Shown here: positions 9,584-18,029 of the stretch, piece after piece
Numbering within the stretch: position 1 is the stretch's first letter
Layout of the letters: each line of letters starts with the position of its first letter
Source: Undibacterium sp049340185
GTDB taxonomy: Bacteria; Pseudomonadota; Gammaproteobacteria; Burkholderiales; Burkholderiaceae_D
DNA: 64,000 nt
Direction: 5' to 3'
Assembly (NCBI RefSeq): GCF_049340185.1
Contig: NZ_JBMPPC010000009.1
Location: 88,100 to 152,099 of the forward strand
Position numbers and translations under genes: made by a program
The notes under the pieces: model-generated
Told to the model about the DNA's origin: nothing
Databases searched by the model: none
The model's input: only the letters and a program-made list of their open reading frames with translations

Positions 9584-10335
9584 CCTGGGTACTGCTGCGC
9601 GGGCTGATGCGTGAATCGCGTCACTGGGGTGAATTTGCAACGCAATTCCAAGCTGCGCATCCGGACGAGGATATCGTCACCTTAGACTTTCCGGGGAACG
9701 GTGTGCTGTACCGGGAAACAAGCGCCAGCAGTGTGCAAGAAATGGCAGAATTCTGCCGTCATGAGCTGAAAAAACGGGACTACGCGCCACCCTATCAGCT
9801 CTTATCCGTATCACTGGGGGCCATGGTCGCCGTCGCATGGGCAGATGCCCATCCCGAAGAGCTCAGCCGGGTCGTGCTGATCAACACCAGCCTCGCTCCG
9901 CACAATCCGTTTTATCACCGTTTAAGACCCAAGAATTATCCAGCACTACTCTTCATCATGTTATTTGGTAGTGTGGCAAAACGCGAGCAGCTGATCTTGT
10001 GCGTTACCAGTACAACCAGCAAACAGAGCACTACCGTAGCAGAGCCGATTTTAAAACAGTGGCAGGCATATGCAGAGAGCGCGCCGATTTCAGTCGGTAA
10101 TATCTGGCGCCAATTACGGGCCGCATTGTGTTACCGCGCCCCTGCACAAAAACCCTCAGTAGCACTACTCATGCTGGCGGGTGAACAAGATGATCTGGTC
10201 AATCCTCAATGCTCGATCCATCTGGCAAAAAAATGGCAATGCGAACTACGCCTGCATCCGGCAGCCGGACACGATTTGCCGCTGGATGACGCTACCTGGG
10301 TGATACAGCAAGTAGATGCTGACCGCATCGCTTAA
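9580..10335 (+). CDS. Alpha/beta hydrolase coupled to the M14 peptidase
   Basis: 251 residues from the ATG at 9580, chosen because it overlaps the upstream stop in ATGA; an upstream in-frame Met at 9514 lies deep inside the preceding gene. Fold features: FPGNG oxyanion-type loop, a nucleophile elbow LLSVSLGAM (Ser in SxSxG, first Gly replaced by Ser), an acid in AGEQDDLVNP and a catalytic His in AAGHDLPLDD. The nucleophile motif is slightly off consensus, but the triad is complete. No signal peptide. The substrate is unknown; coupling with the carboxypeptidase suggests consecutive hydrolytic steps or a shared substrate. Confidence 0.78.
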   Translation: MTWVLLRGLMRESRHWGEFATQFQAAHPDEDIVTLDFPGNGVLYRETSASSVQEMAEFCRHELKKRDYAPPYQLLSVSLGAMVAVAWADAHPEELSRVVLINTSLAPHNPFYHRLRPKNYPALLFIMLFGSVAKREQLILCVTSTTSKQSTTVAEPILKQWQAYAESAPISVGNIWRQLRAALCYRAPAQKPSVALLMLAGEQDDLVNPQCSIHLAKKWQCELRLHPAAGHDLPLDDATWVIQQVDADRIA

Positions 10336-10352
10336 GGAACCATTTAAGATCA

Positions 10353-10865
10353 TCAGGGAAATACCGGCATATGCGGTTCAACACCGCCAAAGCGCACTTC
10401 CGGATGACGCTTCGCAATCAGATCCTCGACCTGGGCAACCCGGTGATAAGGTACATCAACCATCAAAAGCACCTGGCCACGTTCAATATCCTCACTGAAT
10501 TGTTTCAGGCGGGAATTCGGAATCGCCGCAGCCGCCATCCCCGATGCCCAAGAACCAAAAACTGCGCCGCCGAGTATCGACACCAGCAGAGAAATCGTAC
10601 GCAACTCTATGCCCTCGGGAGGAAAAATCAGGATCATGCTGCCAGCCAGCAAACCCGAAAATGCGCCAATCAGCATCCCGACTTCTGCACCGTGGATTAG
10701 ATCTGTTTTCTGAAAAAAATTCGCCTCCGGCATATCACGCGGCAAGCTGCCTTCTTTGGCATGAAAATGTAAACTACGTTCGTCGATACGCGCCAGCAAC
10801 AACTCATCCAGCATCGCCCTGGCACTCGGCACATCGGGGAGCATGAAATACAGTCGGCGTTTCAT
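10353..10865 (-). CDS. Glycine-rich membrane protein (DUF1269-like)
   Basis: 170 residues from the ATG at 10865, which has a strong GGAGG five bases upstream. A soluble N-terminal part (VPSARAMLDELLLARIDERSLHF) resembles a small regulatory alpha/beta domain. A central membrane stretch is rich in Gly and small residues (GMLIGAFSGLLAGSMILIF, then GGAVFGSWASGMAAAAIP). A soluble C-terminus has VDVPYHRVAQVEDLIAKRHPE. This soluble / Gly-zipper membrane / soluble layout is typical of uncharacterised DUF1269-type proteins. It converges on the hydrolase gene. No function can be assigned. Confidence 0.68.
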   Translation of the reverse strand: MKRRLYFMLPDVPSARAMLDELLLARIDERSLHFHAKEGSLPRDMPEANFFQKTDLIHGAEVGMLIGAFSGLLAGSMILIFPPEGIELRTISLLVSILGGAVFGSWASGMAAAAIPNSRLKQFSEDIERGQVLLMVDVPYHRVAQVEDLIAKRHPEVRFGGVEPHMPVFP

Positions 10866-11295
10866 AATGGCCTCCATTTTTTGGAAAAAAAGTATCCCGG
10901 AGGTTTTGCGTTGTACGCCGGTATTGGCAGGAGAGTCACGGCAAGTTTGTCAACAACGGTGGTCAGAAGCAAAGTACATCGATGCAAAGCCTCTTATCTC
11001 GTTATAGCAAATTCTGGCTAAATTTCTGGTAAATTTTGAGAAAAACGCAAAAAAAATGAGCTCCGGATTTTCTTTAAGAAAAGCATGCTGATCTGCAATA
11101 GAAAAACTCTTTTTTGATGTCAAACACTGGTCATTGATTCAAGCTACTATCCAACAGGTAAAGTACAGGAATCTTGCTTCGTCGCCAGCTTGTGATCCGG
11201 TTTGCTGCCTGCTTCGTTGCCCGCTCTACTGGCGACTGAACATTCCAAGTGCGCCTCACATAGTGGTCTTACTGATGGTTTATAAAAGGTGGTGT
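10866..11295. other. Intergenic region between DUF1269-like gene and egtD
   Basis: About 430 bases without a convincing gene. It must hold the promoters of the two divergent genes. An AT-rich stretch (about 11005-11060) contains two near copies of AAATTTCTGGTAAATTTT-like sequence. In-frame sequence upstream of egtD could extend that protein, but the extension (Cys-rich, no family similarity) is rejected because a clear ribosome site precedes the ATG at 11296. Confidence 0.5.
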
Positions 11296-12234
11296 ATGTC
11301 TGATATCGTTCACGAAAATAAGGCAATCCAGCAAGAACTTGCCGCAGGGCTGCTGGCCGACAGGGCACATACTTCCCCCAAATATTTTTATGATGCCGTC
11401 GGTTCAGTCCTGTTCGAAGCAATTTGTGTGTTACCGGAGTATTACCCGACACGTACCGAAGCCAGCATCATGTCAGAGCACTTGGGTGACATCGCACATA
11501 CGATTGGGCCTGGCGGCACGCTCATCGATCTGGGAGCGGGTAACTGCGCCAAAGCAGCACGACTGTTTCCGCAACTCCATCCGGATCAGTATGTGCCGAT
11601 TGATATTTCAGTGGATCATTTACGTGATGCCGTACGGCGCTTACAGCAACGCTTCCCGCATATAGAGATGACCGCTCTAGGCATCGATTTTTCGCAAGAA
11701 TGGCGTTTGCCTGGCGAAGTGCGTAGCGACCGTCGTCTGTTCTTTTATCCTGGCTCGTCCATCGGTAACTTTGAACCGGAAATGGCACTCGCCTTCCTCA
11801 AGCAACTACGCGCCTTATGTGGTGAAGACGGCGGCATTCTGATCGGGATAGATCTGATCAAAGATCATGCTGTATTGCATGCCGCCTATGATGACGGGCT
11901 GGGCGTGACCGCCGCATTTAACCTGAATGTATTACGACACATCAATCAGCAACTAGGTACCGATTTTGATGTTCAACAATGGCAGCACCGGGCCTTCTTC
12001 AACGCGGAACTATCGCGGATAGAAATGCATCTGGAAGCGCGGCAAGATCTGACTATCCACTGGCCTGGTGAACACCGGCACTTCATCCGTGGTGAGCGTA
12101 TTCACACCGAAAATAGCTACAAATATAGTCTGGAGTCCTTCATGAGTTTGCTTCATACAGCAGGGTTTGGCCAGTCCCGCCACTGGACCGATGCTGCAGA
12201 ATGGTTCGCCGTGGTCTATGCTAAAGCGCTCTGA
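11296..12234 (+). CDS. egtD: L-histidine N-alpha-methyltransferase EgtD
   Basis: 312 residues from the ATG at 11296, preceded by AAAGGTGG; this matches the usual EgtD length (~320). The EgtD/DUF2260 pattern is clear: SPKYFYDAVGSVLFEAICVL followed by PEYYPTRTEASI, SAM-binding IDLGAGNCAKA, PIDISVDHL, then FFYPGSSIGNFEPEMA. The C-terminus has the substrate-side segment ENSYKYSLESF. EgtD trimethylates histidine to hercynine using three SAM, the first step of ergothioneine synthesis. egtB follows with the stop and start regions almost touching, so the two steps are cotranscribed. Confidence 0.94.
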   Translation: MSDIVHENKAIQQELAAGLLADRAHTSPKYFYDAVGSVLFEAICVLPEYYPTRTEASIMSEHLGDIAHTIGPGGTLIDLGAGNCAKAARLFPQLHPDQYVPIDISVDHLRDAVRRLQQRFPHIEMTALGIDFSQEWRLPGEVRSDRRLFFYPGSSIGNFEPEMALAFLKQLRALCGEDGGILIGIDLIKDHAVLHAAYDDGLGVTAAFNLNVLRHINQQLGTDFDVQQWQHRAFFNAELSRIEMHLEARQDLTIHWPGEHRHFIRGERIHTENSYKYSLESFMSLLHTAGFGQSRHWTDAAEWFAVVYAKAL

Positions 12235-12250
12235 CTTGAACGATCTTACT

Positions 12251-13543
12251 ATGCCATCACACCGCTTACCACATCAGCTGTTACAGCGCTGGATGCAAGT
12301 CAGAGAGCGTTCGCTGCGCATTGCGGCCTGCTTGTCGGCTGAAGATGCGGGTGCACAATCGATGCCAGACGCCAGTCCGCTGAAATGGCATCTAGCGCAT
12401 ACCACCTGGTTTTACGAGACCTTTATCCTGGCTGAATTTGAATCCGGCTTTCAGGCTTTTCACCCGGCGTTCCGACTGCTGTTTAACTCCTATTACAACG
12501 GCATAGGAGAAAAACATCCGCGACCGCAGCGAGGTTTACTGACACGCCCCAGCCTCGACGAGGTACTAGGATATCGGCAGGACGTTGACCGGCGTATGCA
12601 GCAGTTATTTAGTCCGCCCTCCAGTGAATCCTTAAATACAACCCTGACTGCGACGAGCATCTCCGCTAGCCTGGACGAGTTAATTGAGCTGGGCATACAG
12701 CATGAACAGCAGCATCAGGAATTGATGCTGACTGACATCAAGCATCTCCTGTCCTGCAATCCTATGGCTCCGGCAATGCTGGCAAGTATCGCCGCGGGCA
12801 AAAATGACGCCATAACAGATCATTGCACCGACACCGTTCAGACACAGCAATGGCACACATTCGCAGCGGAGCTTGTGACAATCGGTCATGCTGGCGATGG
12901 TTTTTGCTTCGATAATGAAGTGCCCAGGCACCGGCAATTCGTGGAAGCATTTCAACTGGCGCCAACGCTCGTCAGCAACGGCGACTATCTGGCGTTTATC
13001 GACGATGGCGGCTACCAGAATCCTGTGCACTGGCTCGCCGAAGGCTGGGACTGGATACAGCAGCACCATATCCGGCATCCGCTGTATTGGCGACACGGAT
13101 CGGACTGGCAAGAATATAGTTTATACGGCTTACGCGAACTGCCGCTGCAGCAAGCCGTATGTCACTTATCGTATTTTGAGGCATCCGCGTATGCAAGCTG
13201 GGCAGGTGCGCGGCTCCCGACCGAAGCCGAATGGGAATACGCTGCACAGCAAGAAAAACAGCATAGCCAGGAAGCCAGCGATAACGCCATATCTCAACTA
13301 TTCGATTGTTGCTGGCAATGGACCAGTAGCAGCTACGCGCCCTACCCCGGCTACGCAACAGCAGCGGGGGCCATCGGTGAATACAATGGCAAATTCATGG
13401 CGAACCAATATGTATTGCGCGGCTCCTCGTGCTTTACACCGAAAGATCATTCACGCATCAGCTATCGTAATTTTTTCCCCTCCACCGCCCGGTGGCAAAG
13501 AACTGGCATCCGCCTCGCCCGCAGCGTAGCGGCTGCCCTATGA
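12251..13543 (+). CDS. egtB: Ergothioneine-type sulfoxide synthase EgtB
   Basis: 430 residues from the ATG at 12251; an ATG at 12218 overlapping the egtD stop is an alternative start. The N-terminal DinB-like domain contains SPLKWHLAHTTWFYETFIL and the iron triad motif HEQQHQE (H-x3-H-x-E). The C-terminal formylglycine-generating-enzyme-like fold contains LPTEAEWEYAAQ and WQWTSSSYAPYPGY, ending with the RGSSCFTPKDHSRISYRNFF-type segment. EgtB is a mononuclear non-haem iron enzyme joining hercynine to a thiol donor (gamma-glutamylcysteine or cysteine) with O2. No egtA, egtC or egtE lies nearby, so later steps must be encoded elsewhere or use another route. Confidence 0.93.
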   Translation: MPSHRLPHQLLQRWMQVRERSLRIAACLSAEDAGAQSMPDASPLKWHLAHTTWFYETFILAEFESGFQAFHPAFRLLFNSYYNGIGEKHPRPQRGLLTRPSLDEVLGYRQDVDRRMQQLFSPPSSESLNTTLTATSISASLDELIELGIQHEQQHQELMLTDIKHLLSCNPMAPAMLASIAAGKNDAITDHCTDTVQTQQWHTFAAELVTIGHAGDGFCFDNEVPRHRQFVEAFQLAPTLVSNGDYLAFIDDGGYQNPVHWLAEGWDWIQQHHIRHPLYWRHGSDWQEYSLYGLRELPLQQAVCHLSYFEASAYASWAGARLPTEAEWEYAAQQEKQHSQEASDNAISQLFDCCWQWTSSSYAPYPGYATAAGAIGEYNGKFMANQYVLRGSSCFTPKDHSRISYRNFFPSTARWQRTGIRLARSVAAAL

Positions 13544-13560
13544 CCTCAACAAGGAACCTT

Positions 13561-13851
13561 ATGCCAAGCGCTATCTGGAACAATGCCGTCATCGCCGATG
13601 CCGATGCCTCCGAAGTCATCGTGGTCGAGGGCAACACTTACTTCCCGCGGCATGCGATCAAAGCCGAGCATTTCCGGCGTACAGAGAAAGAAACCGTCTG
13701 CAGCTGGAAAGGCACCGCAAATTACTTCGATGTCATCGTCAATGATGAGGTCAATCCCAACGCCGCCTGGACCTATGAACATCCTAAAGATGCAGCAAAA
13801 CAAATCACCAGCTTTGTCGCCTTCTGGAAGGGTGTGACAGTCGTTGCGTAA
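13561..13851 (+). CDS. DUF427 domain protein
   Basis: 96 residues from the ATG at 13561, which has AAGGAACC just upstream. The single DUF427 domain is recognisable by VVVEGNTYFP-like and CSWKGTANYFDV segments, then AAWTYEHPKDAAKQI. The domain is a small beta-rich fold of unknown biochemical role that often sits beside S-adenosylmethionine or thiol-related genes. It is the third gene of the egtD-egtB operon (17 bases after egtB), which suggests, but does not show, a link to ergothioneine-like metabolism. Confidence 0.87.
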   Translation: MPSAIWNNAVIADADASEVIVVEGNTYFPRHAIKAEHFRRTEKETVCSWKGTANYFDVIVNDEVNPNAAWTYEHPKDAAKQITSFVAFWKGVTVVA

Positions 13852-13883
13852 GGCTGTAACAAATAAGCCAGTAACAAAATAAA

Positions 13884-13912
13884 AATGGCGCATTATTTAC
13901 TAATGCGCCATT
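13884..13912. terminator. Bidirectional rho-independent terminator
   Basis: Perfect 12-bp inverted repeat (AATGGCGCATTA / TAATGCGCCATT) around a 5-base loop, with A-rich sequence on the left side that gives a T-run for minus-strand transcripts. It lies between the convergent DUF427 gene and the PilU-like gene and should end both transcripts. Confidence 0.85.
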
Positions 13913-13920
13913 ATCGATTC

Positions 13921-13974
13921 AGCTTGTTTAGCTTGTTTAGCTTGTTTAGCTTGTTTAGCTTGTTTAGCTTGTTT
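13921..13974. repeat. 9-bp tandem repeat, six perfect copies
   Basis: Unit AGCTTGTTT repeated six times without a mismatch, immediately after the terminator and before the stop of the PilU-like gene. It is non-coding. A second 9-bp, six-copy array with a different unit lies at 34848-34901. Confidence 0.97.
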
Positions 13975-13992
13975 AGCCGCTAACAAGCCAGT

Positions 13993-15132
13993 TTATTTTT
14001 TCAGGGCATCCAGAAAGCCGATACGATCGGTTGTCGCATTACGTGCATCTTCCAGACCAATTTTTTTCTCGATCAGCAGCTGCTTCAAAGACATGTTCAT
14101 CGAAAAACAACCCGGATGCTGCTTGGTTGCATCACCGTCCATCAAGGCCCGCAGACCGGAGATGCCACCGGTTTCTATCATCCGCGCCACCGCAGGACTA
14201 GAGGTCAGACATTCCGTCGCGAGGTAATAGCGCTCGCCTTCAACTGACGGCAATAACGCCTGACATAGAACCCCACGCAAAGCCTGCGCCAGTGCTTGTG
14301 CCTGCGGCTCACCGTTACCCAGCAAGCGCAACATTTTTTGCAACCCCAGCTCGGTCGAACGCGCATGCAGGGATGCCAGCACGAGAGGACCAGACTCCGC
14401 CAGCGCCAGCGCCTCTTGTGCAGTCTGCGCATCGCGGATCTCGCCGATCACAATCACATCAGGACGCTCACGCAGAGCATCCAGAGCACCCAGATAATAG
14501 CTCTCGACGTCACCGTCAAAGCCAACTTCGCGTTGCGTGATAATGCATTTGCGTTGCGGTATCAGCGTCTCGACCGGATCTTCGATCGTAATGATGTGAC
14601 CAGAGCGGGTCTTATTAATCTGATCAAGCATCGACGCAATCGTGGTCGATTTACCCTGGCAGGTATCGCCGATGATCAACACCAGACCGCTGGTCAGTTT
14701 AGCGAAATCCTGTTCGCACTGACGCAAACCCAGCTGACTCAATTCCATCGGCTCACGCGGAAAACGACGAATCACGCAACCCAGCCGCTTCTTACCCTGA
14801 AACGTAAAACAGTTAGCGCGGATGCGCGCCGTGTTCAGATCAATCGAGCGGTCAAATGCACGATCCTGTATCCGTGCAGACCAGTTCGGCTCAATGACCT
14901 CAAAAAATTCTTCAAGTTCTTCTTTGGTAATCGGCGAATCCGTCACCGCAACCAGCCCCTTAGGCTGACGCAGCATGATAGGACTATTTTGATGAATCAG
15001 AATGTCGCTGAAACTCAGACGTGAGTTCAGCAAATGCAAAATTTGCTCAACCAGGGTACCAAATACCGGGTGGTCTTCATTCTCGATATACGACAGGGTA
15101 CGGATCTGCGAGGACATATGGGCTTCCATCAT
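13993..15132 (-). CDS. Type IV pilus retraction ATPase, PilT/PilU family (PilU-like)
   Basis: 379 residues, the length of PilU. The N-domain is followed by Walker A GDTCQGKST (residues ~155-163, with Cys-Gln where PilT has Gly-Ser), Asp box IEDPVE, Walker B VIVIGEIRDAQTAQEAL and His box LASLHARS. These proteins drive pilus retraction for twitching motility and DNA uptake; PilU helps PilT. No pilT or other pil gene is adjacent, unlike the common pilT-pilU pair. The start at 15132 (ATGATG) is uncertain; Met at 15117 is also possible. It ends beyond the tandem repeat and the bidirectional terminator. Confidence 0.88.
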   Translation of the reverse strand: MMEAHMSSQIRTLSYIENEDHPVFGTLVEQILHLLNSRLSFSDILIHQNSPIMLRQPKGLVAVTDSPITKEELEEFFEVIEPNWSARIQDRAFDRSIDLNTARIRANCFTFQGKKRLGCVIRRFPREPMELSQLGLRQCEQDFAKLTSGLVLIIGDTCQGKSTTIASMLDQINKTRSGHIITIEDPVETLIPQRKCIITQREVGFDGDVESYYLGALDALRERPDVIVIGEIRDAQTAQEALALAESGPLVLASLHARSTELGLQKMLRLLGNGEPQAQALAQALRGVLCQALLPSVEGERYYLATECLTSSPAVARMIETGGISGLRALMDGDATKQHPGCFSMNMSLKQLLIEKKIGLEDARNATTDRIGFLDALKK

Positions 15133-15550
15133 TGTTTGATCTCTGTTTGGAAAATATGCCTGATTATAAACTCAGTATATTTGCAGATGGGAAAGATTCT
15201 GCGATTTGTTGCTTTGGATGATTTTTACTGCCTAAGAAAGTCGCAAACTGTTGATGAAAATTCTAAAATTTACAAAGAAAGTGACTACAATTGGGTCAAC
15301 ATCGGTGATCGAGATTTATTTCGTCTTTGCCAATGTTGTAGGTAAAATCAAAACTGATTCTTGAACGCAGTTTCTAGATTTGGTTTTACTGAGTAGATAT
15401 TAAACTCAGTCAACTGGAGTCCATTGCTATAAGACTTTCCAGAAAAATTTTACCTATGCTCCCGCTGCTCCCAGTTTTCGTGACAAGCACTCTATCTAAT
15501 TAGCTTCTGTGCAAATCCAATAAGCTCGAACACTAGATTTTCAATACACC
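15133..15550. other. Intergenic region, no gene seen
   Basis: About 418 bases, AT-richer than the neighbours, between two divergent genes. A weak inverted repeat (ACTGAGT / ACTCAGT, near 15388-15410) is visible. No RNA gene or conserved protein could be supported. Confidence 0.4.
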
Positions 15551-16087
15551 GTGAACGCCCTCTTATACCCATTCATGCTGCTATCAGCCCTTGGTCTGCT
15601 TCTCAGCATAGCGAGTCACCTCAGTGCCTTGGCAGGGATTCCCATTCCGGGTGGGCATCTGGTCTGGAGTTTGCACGCAGGCATCTTCGCTGTTTGGCTT
15701 CCGACAATCCTGGTTGCCAACCGTATGTCACGTCACGGCAAGCGCTCAGATTTTTGGACATTGGCGCTGTCGGGTTGTCCCGTTTGGGCGCGCTACATGC
15801 TCTATGGCTTATTCGGCTATGCCGTGATTAATTTCATCTTTTGTATGAACAATATGCCAGGTCATCAGGGCGGATTGAATGCGTCAAATGATGGAACCGA
15901 AGTGCGGCTCTTTTCCGGACATTGGATGGTCTTCTACGCCGTAGCGTTGGCAACGCTTTACTCAGCAATCAATAACCCGCATCTGCTAAAAAGCCGGAAG
16001 TGCGCTCACGGGCATGAGGTCGCACCATTCGACCAGTTCTGTCCCACATGTGGAGCAGTTTTGGCGCCTGATCACCCGAGGACCTGA
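15551..16087 (+). CDS. Four-helix membrane protein with C-terminal zinc ribbon
   Basis: 178 residues from a GTG at 15551 (an ATG at 15572 is the alternative). Four hydrophobic helices are predicted (roughly residues 5-30, 38-58, 80-98, 125-145). The cytoplasmic C-terminus reads KCAHGHEVAPFDQFCPTCG, a single-knuckle zinc ribbon with Cys/His then CPTC. No known family is recognised. It stands alone, divergent from the pilU-like gene and convergent with a hydrolase gene. A sensor or scaffold role is only speculation. Confidence 0.65.
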   Translation: MNALLYPFMLLSALGLLLSIASHLSALAGIPIPGGHLVWSLHAGIFAVWLPTILVANRMSRHGKRSDFWTLALSGCPVWARYMLYGLFGYAVINFIFCMNNMPGHQGGLNASNDGTEVRLFSGHWMVFYAVALATLYSAINNPHLLKSRKCAHGHEVAPFDQFCPTCGAVLAPDHPRT

Positions 16088-16116
16088 TCCTCGTATCAAG
16101 CGCCCCACCTCCCGGT

Positions 16117-16950
16117 TTACGACTCCAAAAACTCAATCAACCCCTGATTGAATTCCGCCGCATGAGAAAGATTAAATCCGTGCGGGCCGCCCTTGATGAC
16201 GCATAGCTGACTGCCTTTAATCGCTTTATGAGTGCGGGCGCCGCTGACTTCCAGCGGTACGATGGCGTCGGCGTCGCCGTGGATGATCAGGGTGGGGACA
16301 GTGCATTTAGTCAGGTCGTTGCGGAAGTCAGTGTAGGAGAATGCGCCTATGCAATCCAGCGTGCCTTGCGGCGATGCAAATGAGGCGATTTCGCGTGCAT
16401 ATACGCGTTGCGCTTCGCTGACCAGCAACTTGCCGCCGGCGCTGAAAAAATTCGTGGTGAAGGCATCCAGAAAGGCAATGCGGTCTTTAGTGACGGCTCC
16501 CTGAAACTGCTGGATGGTTGCGTCGTCCAAGCCGCCTTCAGGATTGTCTTCGGACTTGTAGAGATACGGCGGGACAGCGCCGGCAAACACAGCTTTGGCG
16601 ACACGCTCCGTGCCATATTTGCTGATATAGCGAGCGACCTCGCCACCGCCCATGGAGAATCCGACCAGCGTTGCTTTTTTCAGATCGAGATGGGTCATCA
16701 GTTGATGCAAGTCGGCAGCAAAATGGTCGTAGTCATAGCCAGACCATGGCTGTGAGGACCAGCCAAAACCGCGTCGGTCATAGGTAATCACGCGGTAACC
16801 GGCTTCTATCAGGGCCGGGACTTGCGCCTCCCACGAGCGTCCGCTCAGTGGCCAGCCATGGATCAGGACAACGGGCAAACCGCTACCATGGTCTTCATAA
16901 TATAACTCGACCGGGGCTTGCTGAGCGTTCTCGATTTTCAGTATTGGCAT
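16117..16950 (-). CDS. Alpha/beta hydrolase, non-haem haloperoxidase/esterase type
   Basis: 277 residues from the ATG at 16950, fixed by AGGAG seven bases upstream; a longer frame to 17178 lacks conservation. Motifs: IHGWPLSGRSWE oxyanion loop, YDRRGFGWSSQP, nucleophile elbow LVGFSMGGGE, acid in IHGDADAIVPLE, His in KGGPHGFNLSHA. This set is typical of cofactor-free haloperoxidase-like esterases and perhydrolases (about 275 residues). It is probably a cytoplasmic esterase or lactonase. It is monocistronic, with no pathway context. Confidence 0.88.
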   Translation of the reverse strand: MPILKIENAQQAPVELYYEDHGSGLPVVLIHGWPLSGRSWEAQVPALIEAGYRVITYDRRGFGWSSQPWSGYDYDHFAADLHQLMTHLDLKKATLVGFSMGGGEVARYISKYGTERVAKAVFAGAVPPYLYKSEDNPEGGLDDATIQQFQGAVTKDRIAFLDAFTTNFFSAGGKLLVSEAQRVYAREIASFASPQGTLDCIGAFSYTDFRNDLTKCTVPTLIIHGDADAIVPLEVSGARTHKAIKGSQLCVIKGGPHGFNLSHAAEFNQGLIEFLES

Positions 16951-17375
16951 GTCATAACTCCTAGAGATAGAGATGGAACAGAGATATCGCAACACCACGC
17001 CGGCCTGGCGAGACGAAGATGGTGCTGATGCTGATGCTACTTCGACGCTACTGCGGTCACATGCGAAGGATTGACACAAGATCGGCTTCGCAGCAGCGGG
17101 GAAACGAATGGAATCATGTGACAGCAGTCTTGGCCTGACCGCCCTCGCCACGAGGATCTTTATCGACCACTTAGTCACTCAATAAGCGAGTGACTTGCCG
17201 CCAATCTCAGCGCAGATACAGCGAGGTAAGATTATCTCAAATAAGTATTAAAGCGACATGACAAAAACTAACTTTTTATCGCTTACTGTCGTTGAGGTTT
17301 TATGTGCGCAATTTACGCAAATGGCCGGATTGTCTTGAGTGAACGGCAGATGGAATCAATGGTTGTCCGGATGCG

Positions 17376-17846
17376 TTAGCCATACATTTTGCGCTTAGCT
17401 TCGAGTCGCTGTTGCGCATCTAAAGAGAGCGTGGCAGTTGGCCGGGCTAACAGTCGCGGTATCCCGATCGCGTCGCCTGTCTCAGTGCACCAGCCATAAT
17501 CACCTTGCCCGATGCTGGTCAGCGACGTTTGAATTTTCTTGAGCAGTTTGCGCTCGCGGTCACGGGCTCTTAATTCGAGTGTATGTTCTTCTTCCATGGT
17601 GGCACGATCTGCCGGATCTGGCACCAGCACGGTTTCTCGCAGGTGTTCCGTCGTTTCATTGATATTGTGTTGCAGCTCGGCCTCCATGTCCTTGAGCCGT
17701 CGGGCAAAAAAGGCGAGCTGCGTGCTGTTCATATAAGCATCGTCGCCCATGGCACGGATTTGCGCCTCGCTCGGAACAGCCGCCCTATCGTGAGCGGCGT
17801 TATCAGCATCATCGGCGCCGTAAAAGGGGGATTGTTGATTGCGCAT
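17376..17846 (-). CDS. DksA/TraR-family RNA polymerase-binding protein with degenerate zinc finger
   Basis: 156 residues from the ATG at 17846 with GGAG upstream. The DksA pattern is clear: a coiled coil carrying DPADRATMEEEHTLELRARD (the D-x-x-D/A tip region), then GDYGWCTETGDAIGIPRLL with the ARPTATLSLDAQQRLE tail. In zinc-binding DksA four Cys flank this segment; here only the first remains, the others being Thr, Ser and Ala. This matches the zinc-independent DksA2 type described in Pseudomonas, which can replace DksA under zinc limitation. It would act in the RNA polymerase secondary channel with ppGpp. Confidence 0.88.
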   Translation of the reverse strand: MRNQQSPFYGADDADNAAHDRAAVPSEAQIRAMGDDAYMNSTQLAFFARRLKDMEAELQHNINETTEHLRETVLVPDPADRATMEEEHTLELRARDRERKLLKKIQTSLTSIGQGDYGWCTETGDAIGIPRLLARPTATLSLDAQQRLEAKRKMYG

Positions 17847-18029
17847 AGTGACTCCAGGGTGATCATTACAATATGAGCCAAGACGGATATGACGACTGTG
17901 CGCTAACGCACAAAAGAGAAATCGCCTTTCCGTCTCCGGTTCTTCCATGGTATTCAGTACAACCAGTCAAATGAGCAACTGGCGCATCAAATCAGCCTGG
18001 CAATTCGTGGCCAGCCTAAGGCAAAAACC

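Noticed and set aside
11134..11295. N-terminal extension of EgtD
   Set aside because: The extra 54 residues are Cys/Pro-rich without family similarity, and a good ribosome site precedes the ATG at 11296, giving the usual family length.
13921..13974. Possible CRISPR-like array
   Set aside because: Units are 9 bp with no spacers; it is a simple tandem repeat. The same holds for 34848-34901.
16951..17178. 76-residue extension of the haloperoxidase-like hydrolase
   Set aside because: AGGAG seven bases before the ATG at 16950 and family length fix the start; the extension has no similarity.
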